A DNA stretch of 50,370 nucleotides, taken from assembly GCF_021532375.1 (NCBI RefSeq), contig NZ_JAKGAP010000049.1, positions 1 to 50,370 of the forward strand, in the 5' to 3' direction. Position numbers and translations under genes: made by a program. Source of the DNA: Paenibacillus alkaliterrae. Lineage in GTDB: Bacteria > Bacillota > Bacilli > Paenibacillales > Paenibacillaceae. Shown here piece after piece: positions 1 to 8,516 of this stretch. The notes beneath the pieces were generated by a model. The model was not told where the DNA came from. It searched no databases and saw only the letters and a program-made list of their open reading frames with translations. Position 1 is the first letter of the stretch. Each line of letters starts with the position of its first letter.

Positions 1-67
1 GACTTGCTCATTACTTTTTTATCGCTTTTCTCACAATCCGTTAGGATTGCAAGGGCAGTTTCACTCG

Positions 68-87
68 TTGTTCAGTTTTCAAAGAGC
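68..87 (-). promoter_or_regulatory. boxA-like rRNA leader element
   Basis: The minus strand reads GCTCTTTGAAAACTGAACAA, followed by CGAGTGA. This matches the antitermination/processing motif that Bacillales carry in the leader before 16S rRNA and again in the 16S-23S spacer. No 16S or tRNA sequence lies upstream of it on the minus strand inside the window. It therefore fits the 5' leader better than the spacer, with the rRNA operon running leftward out of the window. The motif is seen; the adjoining rRNA operon is inferred. Confidence 0.6.
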
Positions 88-239
88 AATCTTTTCTTTC
101 GTTTGTTTCGCTCGCCGTCCGCTCGTTTCTCTCGGCCGGACATACAATATATCACGATTCGATGCATTCTATCTACAGGTAATTCTTGTCATTTATTCGT
201 TTTGTACTTCTCAGCCTTCTGTCTTGCGGCCAGAATAAG

Positions 240-269
240 AATATATCATGTAATCTATTGTAATTGCAA
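240..269 (-). promoter_or_regulatory. Candidate promoter for the leftward rRNA transcript
   Basis: On the minus strand TTGCAA (264-269) and TATATT (240-245) are spaced 18 bases apart, about 150 bases upstream of the boxA-like element. The placement suits an rRNA operon promoter, but the -35 is only 4/6 and other AT-rich pairs exist nearby. Confidence 0.3.
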
Positions 270-443
270 CTATTATTTTATTTTTCCCCAAAATAAATAG
301 AATAGCAGGAATGCATTATGCTGCCGCTTACTCGAAAATGAATACATATCTGATTGTATGCAAATAATTAGGTGTCAGTTATAATGCGACCCGACCACGA
401 CGGATATATTTCCGGTACATTTCCATAAGAGGAGCGAATACCA

Positions 444-1739
444 TTGGAAAAGACCAAATCACGTAAGCTGAACATAACATTCAAGAGCGACATGGACTTA
501 CTTGATCTAAATGAATCAAAAGGGAAAAAATCGAAATCGGACAAAGGTTCTAAAGGACGTATTTGGGAGTTCATTGCGATAGCCACCATCCCGATGGTGC
601 TCGTATTTGGCAACTCGATGCTGGTGCCGGTACTCCCCGAAATGCAGAGGGAGCTTGATATCAGCAAATTTCAAAGCAGCTTGATTATAACCATTTTTTC
701 CTTAGCCGCCGGGATTTTCATTCCAATAATCGGTTATTTATCGGACCGCTTCGGCCGAAAGGTCATTATCATTCCAGCATTGATCATTTATGGAGGAGGA
801 GGGGTATTGGCCGGGTTTGGCGCCATATGGAGTTCCTATTCAATCATTATTACTGCTAGAGCGATTCAAGGTCTTGCGGCCGCTGGAACGGCACCGATCG
901 CCATGGCGCTCGTAGGCGATTTATACGATGGCGGGACAGAAAGCAAAGCTCTTGGCTTGACCGAAGCTTCTAATGGGGCGGGGAAAGTTTTAAGTCCGAT
1001 TATCGGTTCGTTGCTTGCTTTGATCGTTTGGTACGCTTCTTTTTTCGCCTTTCCGGTGTTTTGCGCCCTGTCGCTGCTAGCCGTGCTTTTTTTGATTAAA
1101 GAACCGAAGCATAATCAAAAACAGCCATTAAAGGAATATGTCAAAAAAATTAAACATCTGTTCAAGGAAAAGGGCCGATGGCTTATCACTTCTTTTTTTG
1201 CAGGCTCATTAGGGCTTTTTATTTTGTTCGGCGTGCTTTTTTATTTGTCCAATATTCTTGAAGAGAAACCTTACAACATTGACGGCGTCAGAAAAGGTTT
1301 GATATTAGCCATTCCATTGCTGTGCATGGTCATCACTTCTTATACGACAGGGAGCCTGATCAAGAAAAATGGCGTTTTGATACGCTGGCTCATGAATATC
1401 GGGCTGGTTGCCATGACCATTTCTCTAGCCGCCACTATTTTCTTTTTTAAAAATATTTACGTATTTATCGGACTGTTAACGATCAGCAGTATCGGTATCG
1501 GACTGCTTCTCCCGTGTCTAAATACAATGATCACAGGTGCCGTTCAGAAAAGTGAACGCGGAATGATTACTTCCCTTTATAATAGTTTACGATTTTTAGG
1601 GGTAGCCGCCGGACCCCCTTTATTCGGTTGGATGATGGACAAATCGGATCGGATTGTTTTCATCACCGTATCCGCACTATCTTTGCTTTCACTTGGTTTG
1701 GTGTTTTTCTTGATCAAACCACCGCGCGAAGTCAGCTGA
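444..1739 (+). CDS. MFS multidrug/metabolite exporter, DHA1 type
   Basis: A 431-residue integral membrane transporter of the major facilitator superfamily, expected to export a small molecule by proton antiport. Residues 1-40 form a highly charged, lysine-rich cytoplasmic tail, followed by about twelve hydrophobic segments. The loop after the second segment carries the MFS motif A (GYLSDRFGRKV). It resembles the Bacillus YitG/YmfD group; YmfD exports bacillibactin. The start is TTG at 444, chosen because AGAGGAG lies 9 bases upstream and no ATG fits. The next gene, in the same direction, is of the phosphosulfolactate synthase family; B. subtilis keeps yitD and yitG in one neighbourhood, which hints at a shared substrate. 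The substrate itself is not known. Confidence 0.85.
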   Translation: MEKTKSRKLNITFKSDMDLLDLNESKGKKSKSDKGSKGRIWEFIAIATIPMVLVFGNSMLVPVLPEMQRELDISKFQSSLIITIFSLAAGIFIPIIGYLSDRFGRKVIIIPALIIYGGGGVLAGFGAIWSSYSIIITARAIQGLAAAGTAPIAMALVGDLYDGGTESKALGLTEASNGAGKVLSPIIGSLLALIVWYASFFAFPVFCALSLLAVLFLIKEPKHNQKQPLKEYVKKIKHLFKEKGRWLITSFFAGSLGLFILFGVLFYLSNILEEKPYNIDGVRKGLILAIPLLCMVITSYTTGSLIKKNGVLIRWLMNIGLVAMTISLAATIFFFKNIYVFIGLLTISSIGIGLLLPCLNTMITGAVQKSERGMITSLYNSLRFLGVAAGPPLFGWMMDKSDRIVFITVSALSLLSLGLVFFLIKPPREVS

Positions 1740-1905
1740 TTGGCCGTGAAAATTTTTGAAGATATAACCAGTGCCGATTTTTAAGCGTTGATCGTTAAAT
1801 GATTCGAATCTGTTAAGTTACGGGCACACGCCCGGAACTGTCCGCATATGATACTCAAGTCATTCGATGACGCGAGAACACATATAAGAATTGAGGAGAT
1901 AACAG

Positions 1906-2772
1906 ATGAAATGTTCCCTACCTGCAGTTTGGCCCGCAGAGTTGCATGACCCGAGCGGAATTCGCAAAGCGTCCGAACTTGAAACCGATAATCGCAACGC
2001 GGATCGGATTGCCAGGCGCGGTCATACAATGGTCATCGATAAAGGTCTCGGCAGAAACGCATTTATGGATTTAATCGAAACAGCCGCAGACTATATCGAT
2101 TGCGTAAAATTCGGCTTCGGAACATCCCCTCTCTATAATACTGATCTGCTTCTTTACAAGATCAAATTAGCAAAACAGCATGGCATTATGGTCATGCCAG
2201 GCGGTACACTGCTGGAAATCGCCGTTCAACAAGATGTGGTCAATGCGTTCTTCGATACGATAGGCTCCTTCGGTTTTAATGGTATTGAAGTGTCCGATGG
2301 CACGATTGAGATTTCTCGCAAAAAACGGACAGAACTGATCCAAGAAGGTTTGAAGCGCGGTCTTCGAGTCGTAACGGAGTATGGCAAAAAGCTGTCAGGC
2401 TCGCTCATTGATGCAACGAATTTGGCCGTTACAGCCGAGGCTGATTGGGATGCAGGCGCTGAACTTGTAACTCTGGAAGCCCGTGAGTCTGGTGTTGGCG
2501 TCGGTATCTTCGATGAGAATGGAGAATGCCGGGATGAGATTCTCGATGACGTCCTCAGGTTTGTTCCGGATACGAAACGACTGATGTGGGAGGCGCCGCT
2601 TAAACATCAACAGATCCTGCTTCTGCGCAAATTTGGTTCAGACGTGCATTTGGGCAATATTCCAACTTACGATACGCTTGCCCTCGAAACGTTGCGACGC
2701 GGACTTCGTTCAGATACATTTGAATTTGGAATTCGGGAGAAACAGGCCAATGCTAATTATTACATGATATAA
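1906..2772 (+). CDS. Phosphosulfolactate synthase family protein (ComA/YitD)
   Basis: A 288-residue protein of the ComA family, which adds sulfite to phosphoenolpyruvate to give (2R)-phospho-3-sulfolactate. In methanogens this is the first step to coenzyme M; in Bacillus the product is dephosphorylated to sulfolactate, a spore component. Family hallmarks run in order: KFGFGTSPLY near residue 66, PGGTLLE, GIEVSDGTIEI, a TEYGKK segment, TLEARESG, WEAPLKHQQ, LGNIPTYDTLALETLRRGLRSDT. The length is typical. The ATG at 1906 follows GAGGAG by 7 bases. The usual partner, the ComB/YitC phosphatase, is not in the window. The gene lies about 165 bases after the MFS exporter, so it may have its own promoter. 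Confidence 0.85.
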   Translation: MKCSLPAVWPAELHDPSGIRKASELETDNRNADRIARRGHTMVIDKGLGRNAFMDLIETAADYIDCVKFGFGTSPLYNTDLLLYKIKLAKQHGIMVMPGGTLLEIAVQQDVVNAFFDTIGSFGFNGIEVSDGTIEISRKKRTELIQEGLKRGLRVVTEYGKKLSGSLIDATNLAVTAEADWDAGAELVTLEARESGVGVGIFDENGECRDEILDDVLRFVPDTKRLMWEAPLKHQQILLLRKFGSDVHLGNIPTYDTLALETLRRGLRSDTFEFGIREKQANANYYMI

Positions 2773-2802
2773 CGGATGAACTTGCTGAATAATTAGAAAA
2801 AT

Positions 2803-2822
2803 GGCGCTCCGTTATGAGCGCC
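2803..2822 (-). terminator. Terminator between convergent genes
   Basis: Perfect 7-bp stem GGCGCTC/GAGCGCC with a 6-base loop. On the minus strand it is followed by ATTTTTCT, a good U-tract for the gene at 2843-3217. On the plus strand the downstream run (CCTTTCCATTT) is weaker but may also stop transcription from the ComA-family gene. Confidence 0.75.
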
Positions 2823-2842
2823 CCTTTCCATTTAACTATTTT

Positions 2843-3217
2843 TCAAATCAAAGCTCCCGCATTGCGGACGACTTGCATCGCTTGCTCATGATCCTCTTCC
2901 TCAACTACGACGGTCAATAAAATATCGCGTCCCGTTACTTGATTATCCGCCCCTCCGGAACTCATTCCACTAGCGCTCACGCTGGCGGCGCTCAATATAC
3001 CAGCGTTACGATCTATAAAATCGCCTCCCAGCGTCAAATAGCCCAAGCCCGGAAAATCGCTGGTCAGCGGGTTCTCAATATGGTCGCTTCCATCCCCTGT
3101 ATATCCATCGAATCGGTTTATCGAAGTGTCAATGATGCGCAGCGATTTTAACTGCGTCAAGGCTTCTTCCGCTTGCTCTGGACTTTTGAAAAAAGCAAGA
3201 ATGTTTTTTTCAACCAT
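2843..3217 (-). CDS. Conserved hypothetical protein, general-stress (YflT/17M)-like
   Basis: A 124-residue soluble protein. The first ~30 residues (ILAFFKSPEQAEEALTQLKS) and the last ~30 (VVEEEDHEQAMQVVRNAGA) form a beta-alpha pattern as in the small general-stress proteins that begin with a flavour of 'facing alpha-beta' repeat; a glycine/serine-rich middle separates them. That resemblance is weak and no function can be assigned. An AAGGGGGAG ribosome binding site precedes the ATG, and a terminator follows directly, so it is probably a single-gene unit. Confidence 0.6.
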   Translation of the reverse strand: MVEKNILAFFKSPEQAEEALTQLKSLRIIDTSINRFDGYTGDGSDHIENPLTSDFPGLGYLTLGGDFIDRNAGILSAASVSASGMSSGGADNQVTGRDILLTVVVEEEDHEQAMQVVRNAGALI

Positions 3218-3396
3218 CTTAAACTCCCCCTTTAATTAGGTATCCGCCGTAGTTTACCAGAGTGTGAAGCGATTTATGCACTTTCCTAAATTACTGAGCT
3301 AGAAATCGATTAACCGCATTAAAAATACAGCCAAGGGAAAATATATGGATGAGCGAAAAGGAAGCATATATTGAAGAATAAGAGGTGTGACCCATT

Positions 3397-3552
3397 ATGG
3401 AAAACGAAAAAGTAATAAGCGGCACAAACGAAGGAGCGAAAGGCGCTGTTCAACAGCCCAAAATCGTAGCGGAGATGCCTCAGGATAAAAAACTTAAAAA
3501 TCCGGAAGAGGCTGCACAAAACGACGGTTTCCCCGGCTCTTGCCAGCTTTAG
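3397..3552 (+). CDS. Small hydrophilic protein, 51 residues
   Basis: An open frame starting ATG at 3397 behind AGAGGTG (9-base spacing) and ending with TAG. It encodes a charged peptide (MENEKVISGTNEGAK start, GFPGSCQL end) with no membrane segment. A GC-rich hairpin followed by CTTATTTT comes right after the stop, giving a complete small expression unit. I do not recognise a family. The composition (Lys, Glu, Asn, Gln, one Cys near the end) recalls small spore-type or stress proteins, but that is only an impression. Confidence 0.5.
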   Translation: MENEKVISGTNEGAKGAVQQPKIVAEMPQDKKLKNPEEAAQNDGFPGSCQL

Positions 3553-3557
3553 CTGTC

Positions 3558-3581
3558 CGCCCACGAGAGGGCGCTTATTTT
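3558..3581 (+). terminator. Terminator after the 51-residue gene
   Basis: Stem CGCCC/GGGCG with a 6-base loop followed by CTTATTTT on the plus strand, 5 bases after the stop codon at 3552. Confidence 0.6.
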
Positions 3582-3613
3582 ACAGCGTCCCTCCAATGAA
3601 GTGAATGACCTCC

Positions 3614-3669
3614 ACAAAAAAAAGCTGTTCACACCTCTGCCCTCTCAAGGGTTAGGTAACGAACAGCTT
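3614..3669 (-). terminator. Terminator of the pur operon
   Basis: On the minus strand AAGCTGTTC (3661-3669) pairs with GAACAGCTT (3622-3630), with an inner CCCT/AGGG stem, followed by eight T residues. It lies about 20 bases beyond the purD stop and closes the 12-gene operon. Confidence 0.9.
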
Positions 3670-3690
3670 CGCTTACATAAAAAGTTGTGT

Positions 3691-4956
3691 CTAGACTAAT
3701 GCTTTTGCAGCAATGTCAGTGCGGTTTTGCTTGCCTTCGAATTGGATGACGCTGACCGCTTCGTACGCCCGGGCGCGCGCCTCCGCGATATCGCGGCCGC
3801 GGCCGACGATGCCGAGCACGCGTCCGCCGCTTGTTACGAATTGACCATCCTTCTCAGCGGTACCCGCGTGAAATACAAGCGCACCTTGTGCTTCCGCTTC
3901 TGCAAGACCGGTAATAACGCGGCCTTTAGGATAGGAGGCCGGGTAGCCCTCAGATGCGACAACGACGCAAACCGCCGCTTCTTCGCTCCACTGAATGTCC
4001 AGCTGGTCCAAATGACCGTTCATCGATGCGAGTACGATATCGACGAGATCGGTTTGCAAGCGAGGCAATACGACCTGCGTTTCCGGATCACCCATACGCG
4101 CATTGAATTCGATCGTTTTCGGGCCATCCTTCGTAATCATAAGTCCCGCGAACAATACGCCGCGGAAAGGCCGGCCTTCGCTAACCATCGCTTTAGCCGC
4201 AGGGATAATAATGTTGGCGATGGACTCATCAATGATTGCTTGATCGATGTGGGGAAGCGGCGTGTATGTGCCCATGCCACCGGTGTTCGGCCCTTTATCG
4301 CCATCAAAAATCGGCTTATGGTCCTGTGCAGGCACCATCGCGCGAACGGTCTCGCCGTCAACGAATGCCAGAATCGACATTTCTTGTCCTTCGAGAAACT
4401 CCTCAATTACGATTTGGTTGCCCGCCTCGCCAAACACTTTATCGACCATCGCATCGCGCAGCGCTTGCTCCGCTTCCTCAAGCGTAGCTGCAACCGTTAC
4501 GCCTTTGCCTGCTGCCAAACCGTCAGCCTTGATGACGATCGGAGCGGATTGCCCGCGCAGGTAAGCGGACGCGCTTTCGTAATCGGTGAACGTTTCGTAT
4601 TTGGCCGTCGGGATGTTGTATTTTTTCAGCAAATTTTTCATGAAAATTTTGCTTCCTTCAATTTCCGCCGCGTTTTTGCGGGGACCGTACGCTTGTATTC
4701 CAGCTGCTTCGAAGGCATCTACGATTCCATCCGCTAGCGGATCATCCGGGCCCACGAAGACGAGATCGATAGCTGCATCCTTTGCAAAACGGATCAGCTC
4801 ATCGAATTGGCTGACCGGAATCGGCACACATTCGGCAAGCTGCGCAATACCGGCATTGCCCGGCGCGCAAAATATTTCCTTTACCTTCTCGCTCTTCTTC
4901 AGAGCCCAGACGATTGCATGCTCCCGTCCGCCGCCGCCTACTACCAAAATACGCAT
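3691..4956 (-). CDS. purD: Phosphoribosylamine-glycine ligase
   Basis: A 421-residue ATP-grasp ligase that joins glycine to 5-phosphoribosylamine, the second step of de novo purine synthesis in the cytosol. It starts with the N-domain MRILVVGGGGREHA, has the ATP-grasp segment VIKADGLAAGKGV near residue 145 and the metal-binding IEFNARMGDPETQ near 285. Length is normal for the family. It is the last gene of the operon although it acts early in the pathway, as in B. subtilis. A 92-base gap with a long-stem hairpin separates it from purH, and the operon terminator follows. Confidence 0.97.
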   Translation of the reverse strand: MRILVVGGGGREHAIVWALKKSEKVKEIFCAPGNAGIAQLAECVPIPVSQFDELIRFAKDAAIDLVFVGPDDPLADGIVDAFEAAGIQAYGPRKNAAEIEGSKIFMKNLLKKYNIPTAKYETFTDYESASAYLRGQSAPIVIKADGLAAGKGVTVAATLEEAEQALRDAMVDKVFGEAGNQIVIEEFLEGQEMSILAFVDGETVRAMVPAQDHKPIFDGDKGPNTGGMGTYTPLPHIDQAIIDESIANIIIPAAKAMVSEGRPFRGVLFAGLMITKDGPKTIEFNARMGDPETQVVLPRLQTDLVDIVLASMNGHLDQLDIQWSEEAAVCVVVASEGYPASYPKGRVITGLAEAEAQGALVFHAGTAEKDGQFVTSGGRVLGIVGRGRDIAEARARAYEAVSVIQFEGKQNRTDIAAKALV

Positions 4957-4988
4957 AACAATTAACCCCCTTAATGACTATATGAAAC

Positions 4989-5041
4989 AGATACAGCCGC
5001 CGCCCTCGCCAGCTCTTTGTCGTTCACGCGCGGCTGTATCT
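4989..5041 (-). other. Long-stem hairpin between purH and purD
   Basis: Two perfect 12-base arms, AGATACAGCCGC and GCGGCTGTATCT, enclose a 29-base loop in the 92-base purH-purD gap. No U-tract follows on the minus strand, so it is not a standard terminator. An RNA stability or processing element that sets the purD level is possible. Confidence 0.55.
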
Positions 5042-5048
5042 TTGCAAT

Positions 5049-6596
5049 TTAGTGCTTAAAGTGACGTACTCCTGTAAATACCATAGCGATGTTATTCGCG
5101 TTAGCTGCTGCGATCGACTCTTCGTCCTTGATGGAGCCGCCTGGCTGGATGATCGCGGTGATACCCGCTTTGGCAGCCAGCTCAACCGTATCGCCCATTG
5201 GGAAGAAGGCATCGGAAGCAAGCGCTGCGCCTGCCGCTTTCCCGCCAGCTTGCTCGATTGCGATCCGAGCCGCGCCTACGCGGTTCATTTGGCCTGCGCC
5301 AACGCCAACCGTCATGTCGTCCTTGGCAAGCAGAATCGCATTCGATTTCACGTGCTTAACGACTTTCCAGCCGAACAAAAGCTGTTTCAGCTCTTCCGCT
5401 GTCGGCTTGCGGTCCGTTACAAATTGCAGGTCTGCTTCAGCCAAGCTGTGAACATCGCTTTCTTGTACAAGCATGCCGCCGTCAACCGATGTAACGAGCC
5501 ACTCCGGTTTGCGTTCGCCAGCTGCAGAATGCTCGCCCAGCTTAAGCAGACGAATGTTTTTCTTCTTCGTTAATATATCAAGCGCCTCAGGAGTGAAATC
5601 CGGAGCAATGATGATTTCGAGGAAAATGCCGCCGAGCAGCTCAGCCGTATCCGCGCCGAGCATGCGGTTAGCGGCAACGATCCCGCCAAAGATCGATGTC
5701 GGGTCAGCCGCATAAGCTTTCTCGTACGCCTCGTGGATCGTTGTGCCGATACCTACGCCGCAAGGGTTCATGTGCTTAACCGCGACAACGGCAGGCTCAT
5801 CGAACTCTTTAAGAATCGCAAGCGCAGCGTTCGCATCGCTGATGTTGTTGTAGGAAAGCTCCTTGCCGTGCAGCTGCTCAGCAGTCGTTACGTTACCGCT
5901 TGCTGCCAGCGGCTTGCTATAGAAAGCAGCCTTTTGGTGCGGATTTTCGCCGTAGCGGAGATCTTGAACCTTTTCATAAGTAACCGTGTAAGTCTCAGGA
6001 AGAGGCTCGCCCATTTGCTTCGAGAGGTAATTGGAGATCAAGGAGTCGTAAGCAGCTGTGTGACGGAATACTTTGGCAGCAAGACGTTTGCGTGTTTCGA
6101 GCGTCGTATCGCCCTGCGCCTTCACTTCTTCCAGAATCGGGCCATAATCGCCGGCATCGACGACAACCGTTACGAAGGCATGGTTTTTAGCAGCCGAACG
6201 AAGCATGGTAGGGCCGCCGATATCGATATTCTCGATTGCATCCTCATAAGAAACGTTAGGCTTTGCAATCGTTTCTTTGAATGGATACAGGTTAACGATA
6301 ACTAGGTCGATGTAGTCCAGACCAAGCTCCTTCATCGCTTTTTGATGCTCTTCATCGTCACGAACGGCTAACAGGCCGCTATGTACAGCCGGGTGCAGCG
6401 TCTTAACGCGTCCATCCAAAATTTCCGGGAAGCCCGTCACGTCGGAAATGCCGATAACTGGAACGCCTTCCTTTTGCAGCAGGCTGAATGTACCGCCCGT
6501 TGAAATAATTTGCACGCCCTGGTTTGCTAACTCTCTGGAAAACTCCACGATTCCCGTCTTATCCGAAACACTGATTAACGCTCTGCGAATAGCCAT
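5049..6596 (-). CDS. purH: Bifunctional AICAR transformylase / IMP cyclohydrolase
   Basis: A 515-residue enzyme doing the last two steps to IMP. The N-terminal ~200 residues are the cyclohydrolase ([34 protein letters not shown]); the rest is the 10-formyl-THF-dependent transformylase, with [10 protein letters not shown] and [13 protein letters not shown] place the start at the ATG 6596 because GGAGG lies 8 bases before it and family members start with this segment; an in-frame ATG six codons upstream is too close to the ribosome site. The 218-base gap to purN holds a hairpin. Confidence 0.97.
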   Translation of the reverse strand: MAIRRALISVSDKTGIVEFSRELANQGVQIISTGGTFSLLQKEGVPVIGISDVTGFPEILDGRVKTLHPAVHSGLLAVRDDEEHQKAMKELGLDYIDLVIVNLYPFKETIAKPNVSYEDAIENIDIGGPTMLRSAAKNHAFVTVVVDAGDYGPILEEVKAQGDTTLETRKRLAAKVFRHTAAYDSLISNYLSKQMGEPLPETYTVTYEKVQDLRYGENPHQKAAFYSKPLAASGNVTTAEQLHGKELSYNNISDANAALAILKEFDEPAVVAVKHMNPCGVGIGTTIHEAYEKAYAADPTSIFGGIVAANRMLGADTAELLGGIFLEIIIAPDFTPEALDILTKKKNIRLLKLGEHSAAGERKPEWLVTSVDGGMLVQESDVHSLAEADLQFVTDRKPTAEELKQLLFGWKVVKHVKSNAILLAKDDMTVGVGAGQMNRVGAARIAIEQAGGKAAGAALASDAFFPMGDTVELAAKAGITAIIQPGGSIKDEESIAAANANNIAMVFTGVRHFKH

Positions 6597-6777
6597 GCAC
6601 ATACCCTCCTTCATTTATTTGACCAAAACTTGTACTTGTTATGGATCGAAACTTCACAAAACCGCCTGTTGAACTCTCATACGCCTCAGCCGCCAGCCAT
6701 AGGGCTCTTTTCGCCGTTTCCGCCGACATTAGTTCTAATTTCTAGATCAAATCAGCCTTAACTAACCCAAATGTGAT

Positions 6778-6804
6778 GAATAGAGCTAATTTTCAGCTCT
6801 ATTC
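6778..6804 (-). other. Perfect hairpin in the purN-purH gap
   Basis: Arms GAATAGAGCT (6778-6787) and AGCTCTATTC (6795-6804), 10 bp with a 7-base loop, sit about 10 bases after the purN stop. The following bases are not U-rich, so it is unlikely to be a simple intrinsic terminator. It may protect the 3' end of an upstream fragment or mark an RNA cleavage point. Confidence 0.55.
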
Positions 6805-6814
6805 AGTCAGCGTG

Positions 6815-7426
6815 CTAGCGGCGCACGGTCACGCGGCGGCCATCCAGCGAGACGCGTCCCTGCGCGATTTGCTGGATGACGGCCGGCAGAAGCGCCTGCT
6901 CCGCTGCGTGAATCCGCCCGGCCAGCGAGGCTTCCGTGTCCTCGTCCGCCACCTCGACCGCGGTCTGCGCGATGATCGGCCCGCTGTCCATGCCGCCGTC
7001 CACGTAATGGACGGTTACGCCAGTCAGCTTGACGCCGTATTCCAGCGCCTGGCGAATGCCGTTCACGCCGGGAAAAGCCGGCAGAAGCGCCGGATGAATG
7101 TTAATCATCCGCCCGTAGAACGGCTCGACCAATACCGTCGTGATAATGCGCATGTAGCCCGCAAGCACGATCAACTCGACGCCGCGGCGCTCAAGCTCGG
7201 CGATTATTTCCGTCTCGTACGCTTCGCGGGACGGGTATTCCTTCGGCGTGAACAGGAACGTGTCCACGCAGGCTTTCCGTGCGCGCTCCACGACCGGAGC
7301 GGCAGGCTTGTCACAAACAAGAAGCTCGATGGTTACATCGAGCTTCCCCTCCTGCACCGCATCCGCAATCGCTTGGAAGTTCGTACCCTGTCCCGAAGCG
7401 AAAACGGCGATGCGAAGTGCTCCCAT
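6815..7426 (-). CDS. purN: Phosphoribosylglycinamide formyltransferase
   Basis: A 203-residue enzyme transferring a formyl group from 10-formyl-tetrahydrofolate to GAR. Visible features: VFASGQGTNFQAI near the N-terminus (phosphate-binding loop), INIHPALLPAFPG with the catalytic Asn-His, and VTVHYVDGGMDSGPII with the catalytic Asp. Length is typical. Its ATG overlaps the purM TAA by one base (TAATG), indicating translational coupling. Confidence 0.96.
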   Translation of the reverse strand: MGALRIAVFASGQGTNFQAIADAVQEGKLDVTIELLVCDKPAAPVVERARKACVDTFLFTPKEYPSREAYETEIIAELERRGVELIVLAGYMRIITTVLVEPFYGRMINIHPALLPAFPGVNGIRQALEYGVKLTGVTVHYVDGGMDSGPIIAQTAVEVADEDTEASLAGRIHAAEQALLPAVIQQIAQGRVSLDGRRVTVRR

Positions 7427-8469
7427 TATACGTCCGCTCCCGTAAACGTCACGATGCGGCTTCCTTCCGTAACCGTTCCGATACGGTAAGCCTCTTCGCC
7501 AAGCTCCGCCGCAATGCGCAGAGCCTCGCCAGCCTGGTCAGCCGGAACGACAACGACCAGACCAATCCCCATATTAAAAGTCATGAACATGTCGCGGTTC
7601 GTAATGCCGCCCTTATTCTGCATCAAATCGAAGATGGGCAAAATCGGCCACGAGCCGTATTCCACGTCAACGTTAACGCCATCCGGAAGTACGCGCGGGA
7701 TGTTCTCGATAAAGCCGCCGCCCGTAATATGCGCCATGCCTTTCACTTCTACCTTCTCGATCAGCTTAAGCGCCGATTTCACATAGATGCGGGTCGGCTC
7801 GATCAGCACGTCGCCAAGCTTCGCGCCGCCAAGCTCTTCAAGCTGCTGGTCCAGCTTATAGCCTGCTTCTTCAAGCAGCAAGCGGCGGACGAGCGAGAAG
7901 CCGTTGCTGTGAATGCCGCTGGACGCGAAGCCGATAACGGCGTCACCGGCTGCAATCGTGGAACCGTCGATCATTTTTTTCTTGTCGACGATACCAACCG
8001 TGAAGCCCGCGATATCGTATTCGCCGCCTTGATACATGCCCGGCATTTCCGCCGTTTCGCCGCCGATCAAGGAGCAGCCCGCTTGCACGCAGCCCTCCGA
8101 AATACCGGCAACAATCGCTTCGATCTTCTCAGGCACGACCTTGTCGCATGCCAAGTAATCGAGGAAGAACAATGGCTCCGCACCCTGTACGATAATGTCG
8201 TTCACGCACATCGCAACGGCATCGATGCCGATCGTGTCATGCTTGTCCATGGCAAAAGCAAGCTTCAGCTTCGTGCCGACGCCATCCGTACCGGATACGA
8301 GCACAGGCTCGTCATACTTGTCCTTGTTCAAGCTGAACAATCCGCCAAAGCCGCCAAGCTCTGCCAGCACCTCCGGGCGGTAAGTCCGCTTTACGTGCTT
8401 CTTCATCCGTTCAACCGCTTCGTTACCAGCCGCAATATCGACGCCGGCTTTTTTGTACGCTTCTGACAC
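7426..8469 (-). CDS. purM: Phosphoribosylformylglycinamidine cyclo-ligase (AIR synthetase)
   Basis: A 347-residue ATP-dependent enzyme closing FGAM to the imidazole AIR. It carries [15 protein letters not shown] (substrate/ATP loop near residue 60), [13 protein letters not shown] and [16 protein letters not shown], all family hallmarks, and shares the PurL fold. Length is normal. A 47-base gap separates it from purF, and it is coupled to purN through overlapping stop and start codons. Confidence 0.97.
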   Translation of the reverse strand: MSEAYKKAGVDIAAGNEAVERMKKHVKRTYRPEVLAELGGFGGLFSLNKDKYDEPVLVSGTDGVGTKLKLAFAMDKHDTIGIDAVAMCVNDIIVQGAEPLFFLDYLACDKVVPEKIEAIVAGISEGCVQAGCSLIGGETAEMPGMYQGGEYDIAGFTVGIVDKKKMIDGSTIAAGDAVIGFASSGIHSNGFSLVRRLLLEEAGYKLDQQLEELGGAKLGDVLIEPTRIYVKSALKLIEKVEVKGMAHITGGGFIENIPRVLPDGVNVDVEYGSWPILPIFDLMQNKGGITNRDMFMTFNMGIGLVVVVPADQAGEALRIAAELGEEAYRIGTVTEGSRIVTFTGADV

Positions 8470-8516
8470 TCTCGGTCAACTCCTTAACATGTATTCAAGC
8501 TCATTACTTTATGCTA

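Larger units (their letters stand above)
1..443. other. Intergenic region, likely upstream of an rRNA operon
   Basis: I see no convincing protein gene here; the short open frames lack ribosome binding sites and recognisable sequence. Read on the minus strand the left 90 bases carry a boxA-type element and the middle a possible promoter, both listed separately. On the plus strand a TATAAT lies at 380-385, about 60 bases before the MFS gene, but its -35 is poor (TTGTAT at 354-359, 20 bases away). Confidence 0.6.

Noticed and set aside
7279..8466. 395-codon plus-strand open frame
   Set aside because: It lies antisense to purM/purN, whose protein families are certain; the arginine/histidine-rich translation is a GC-rich shadow and has no ribosome site.
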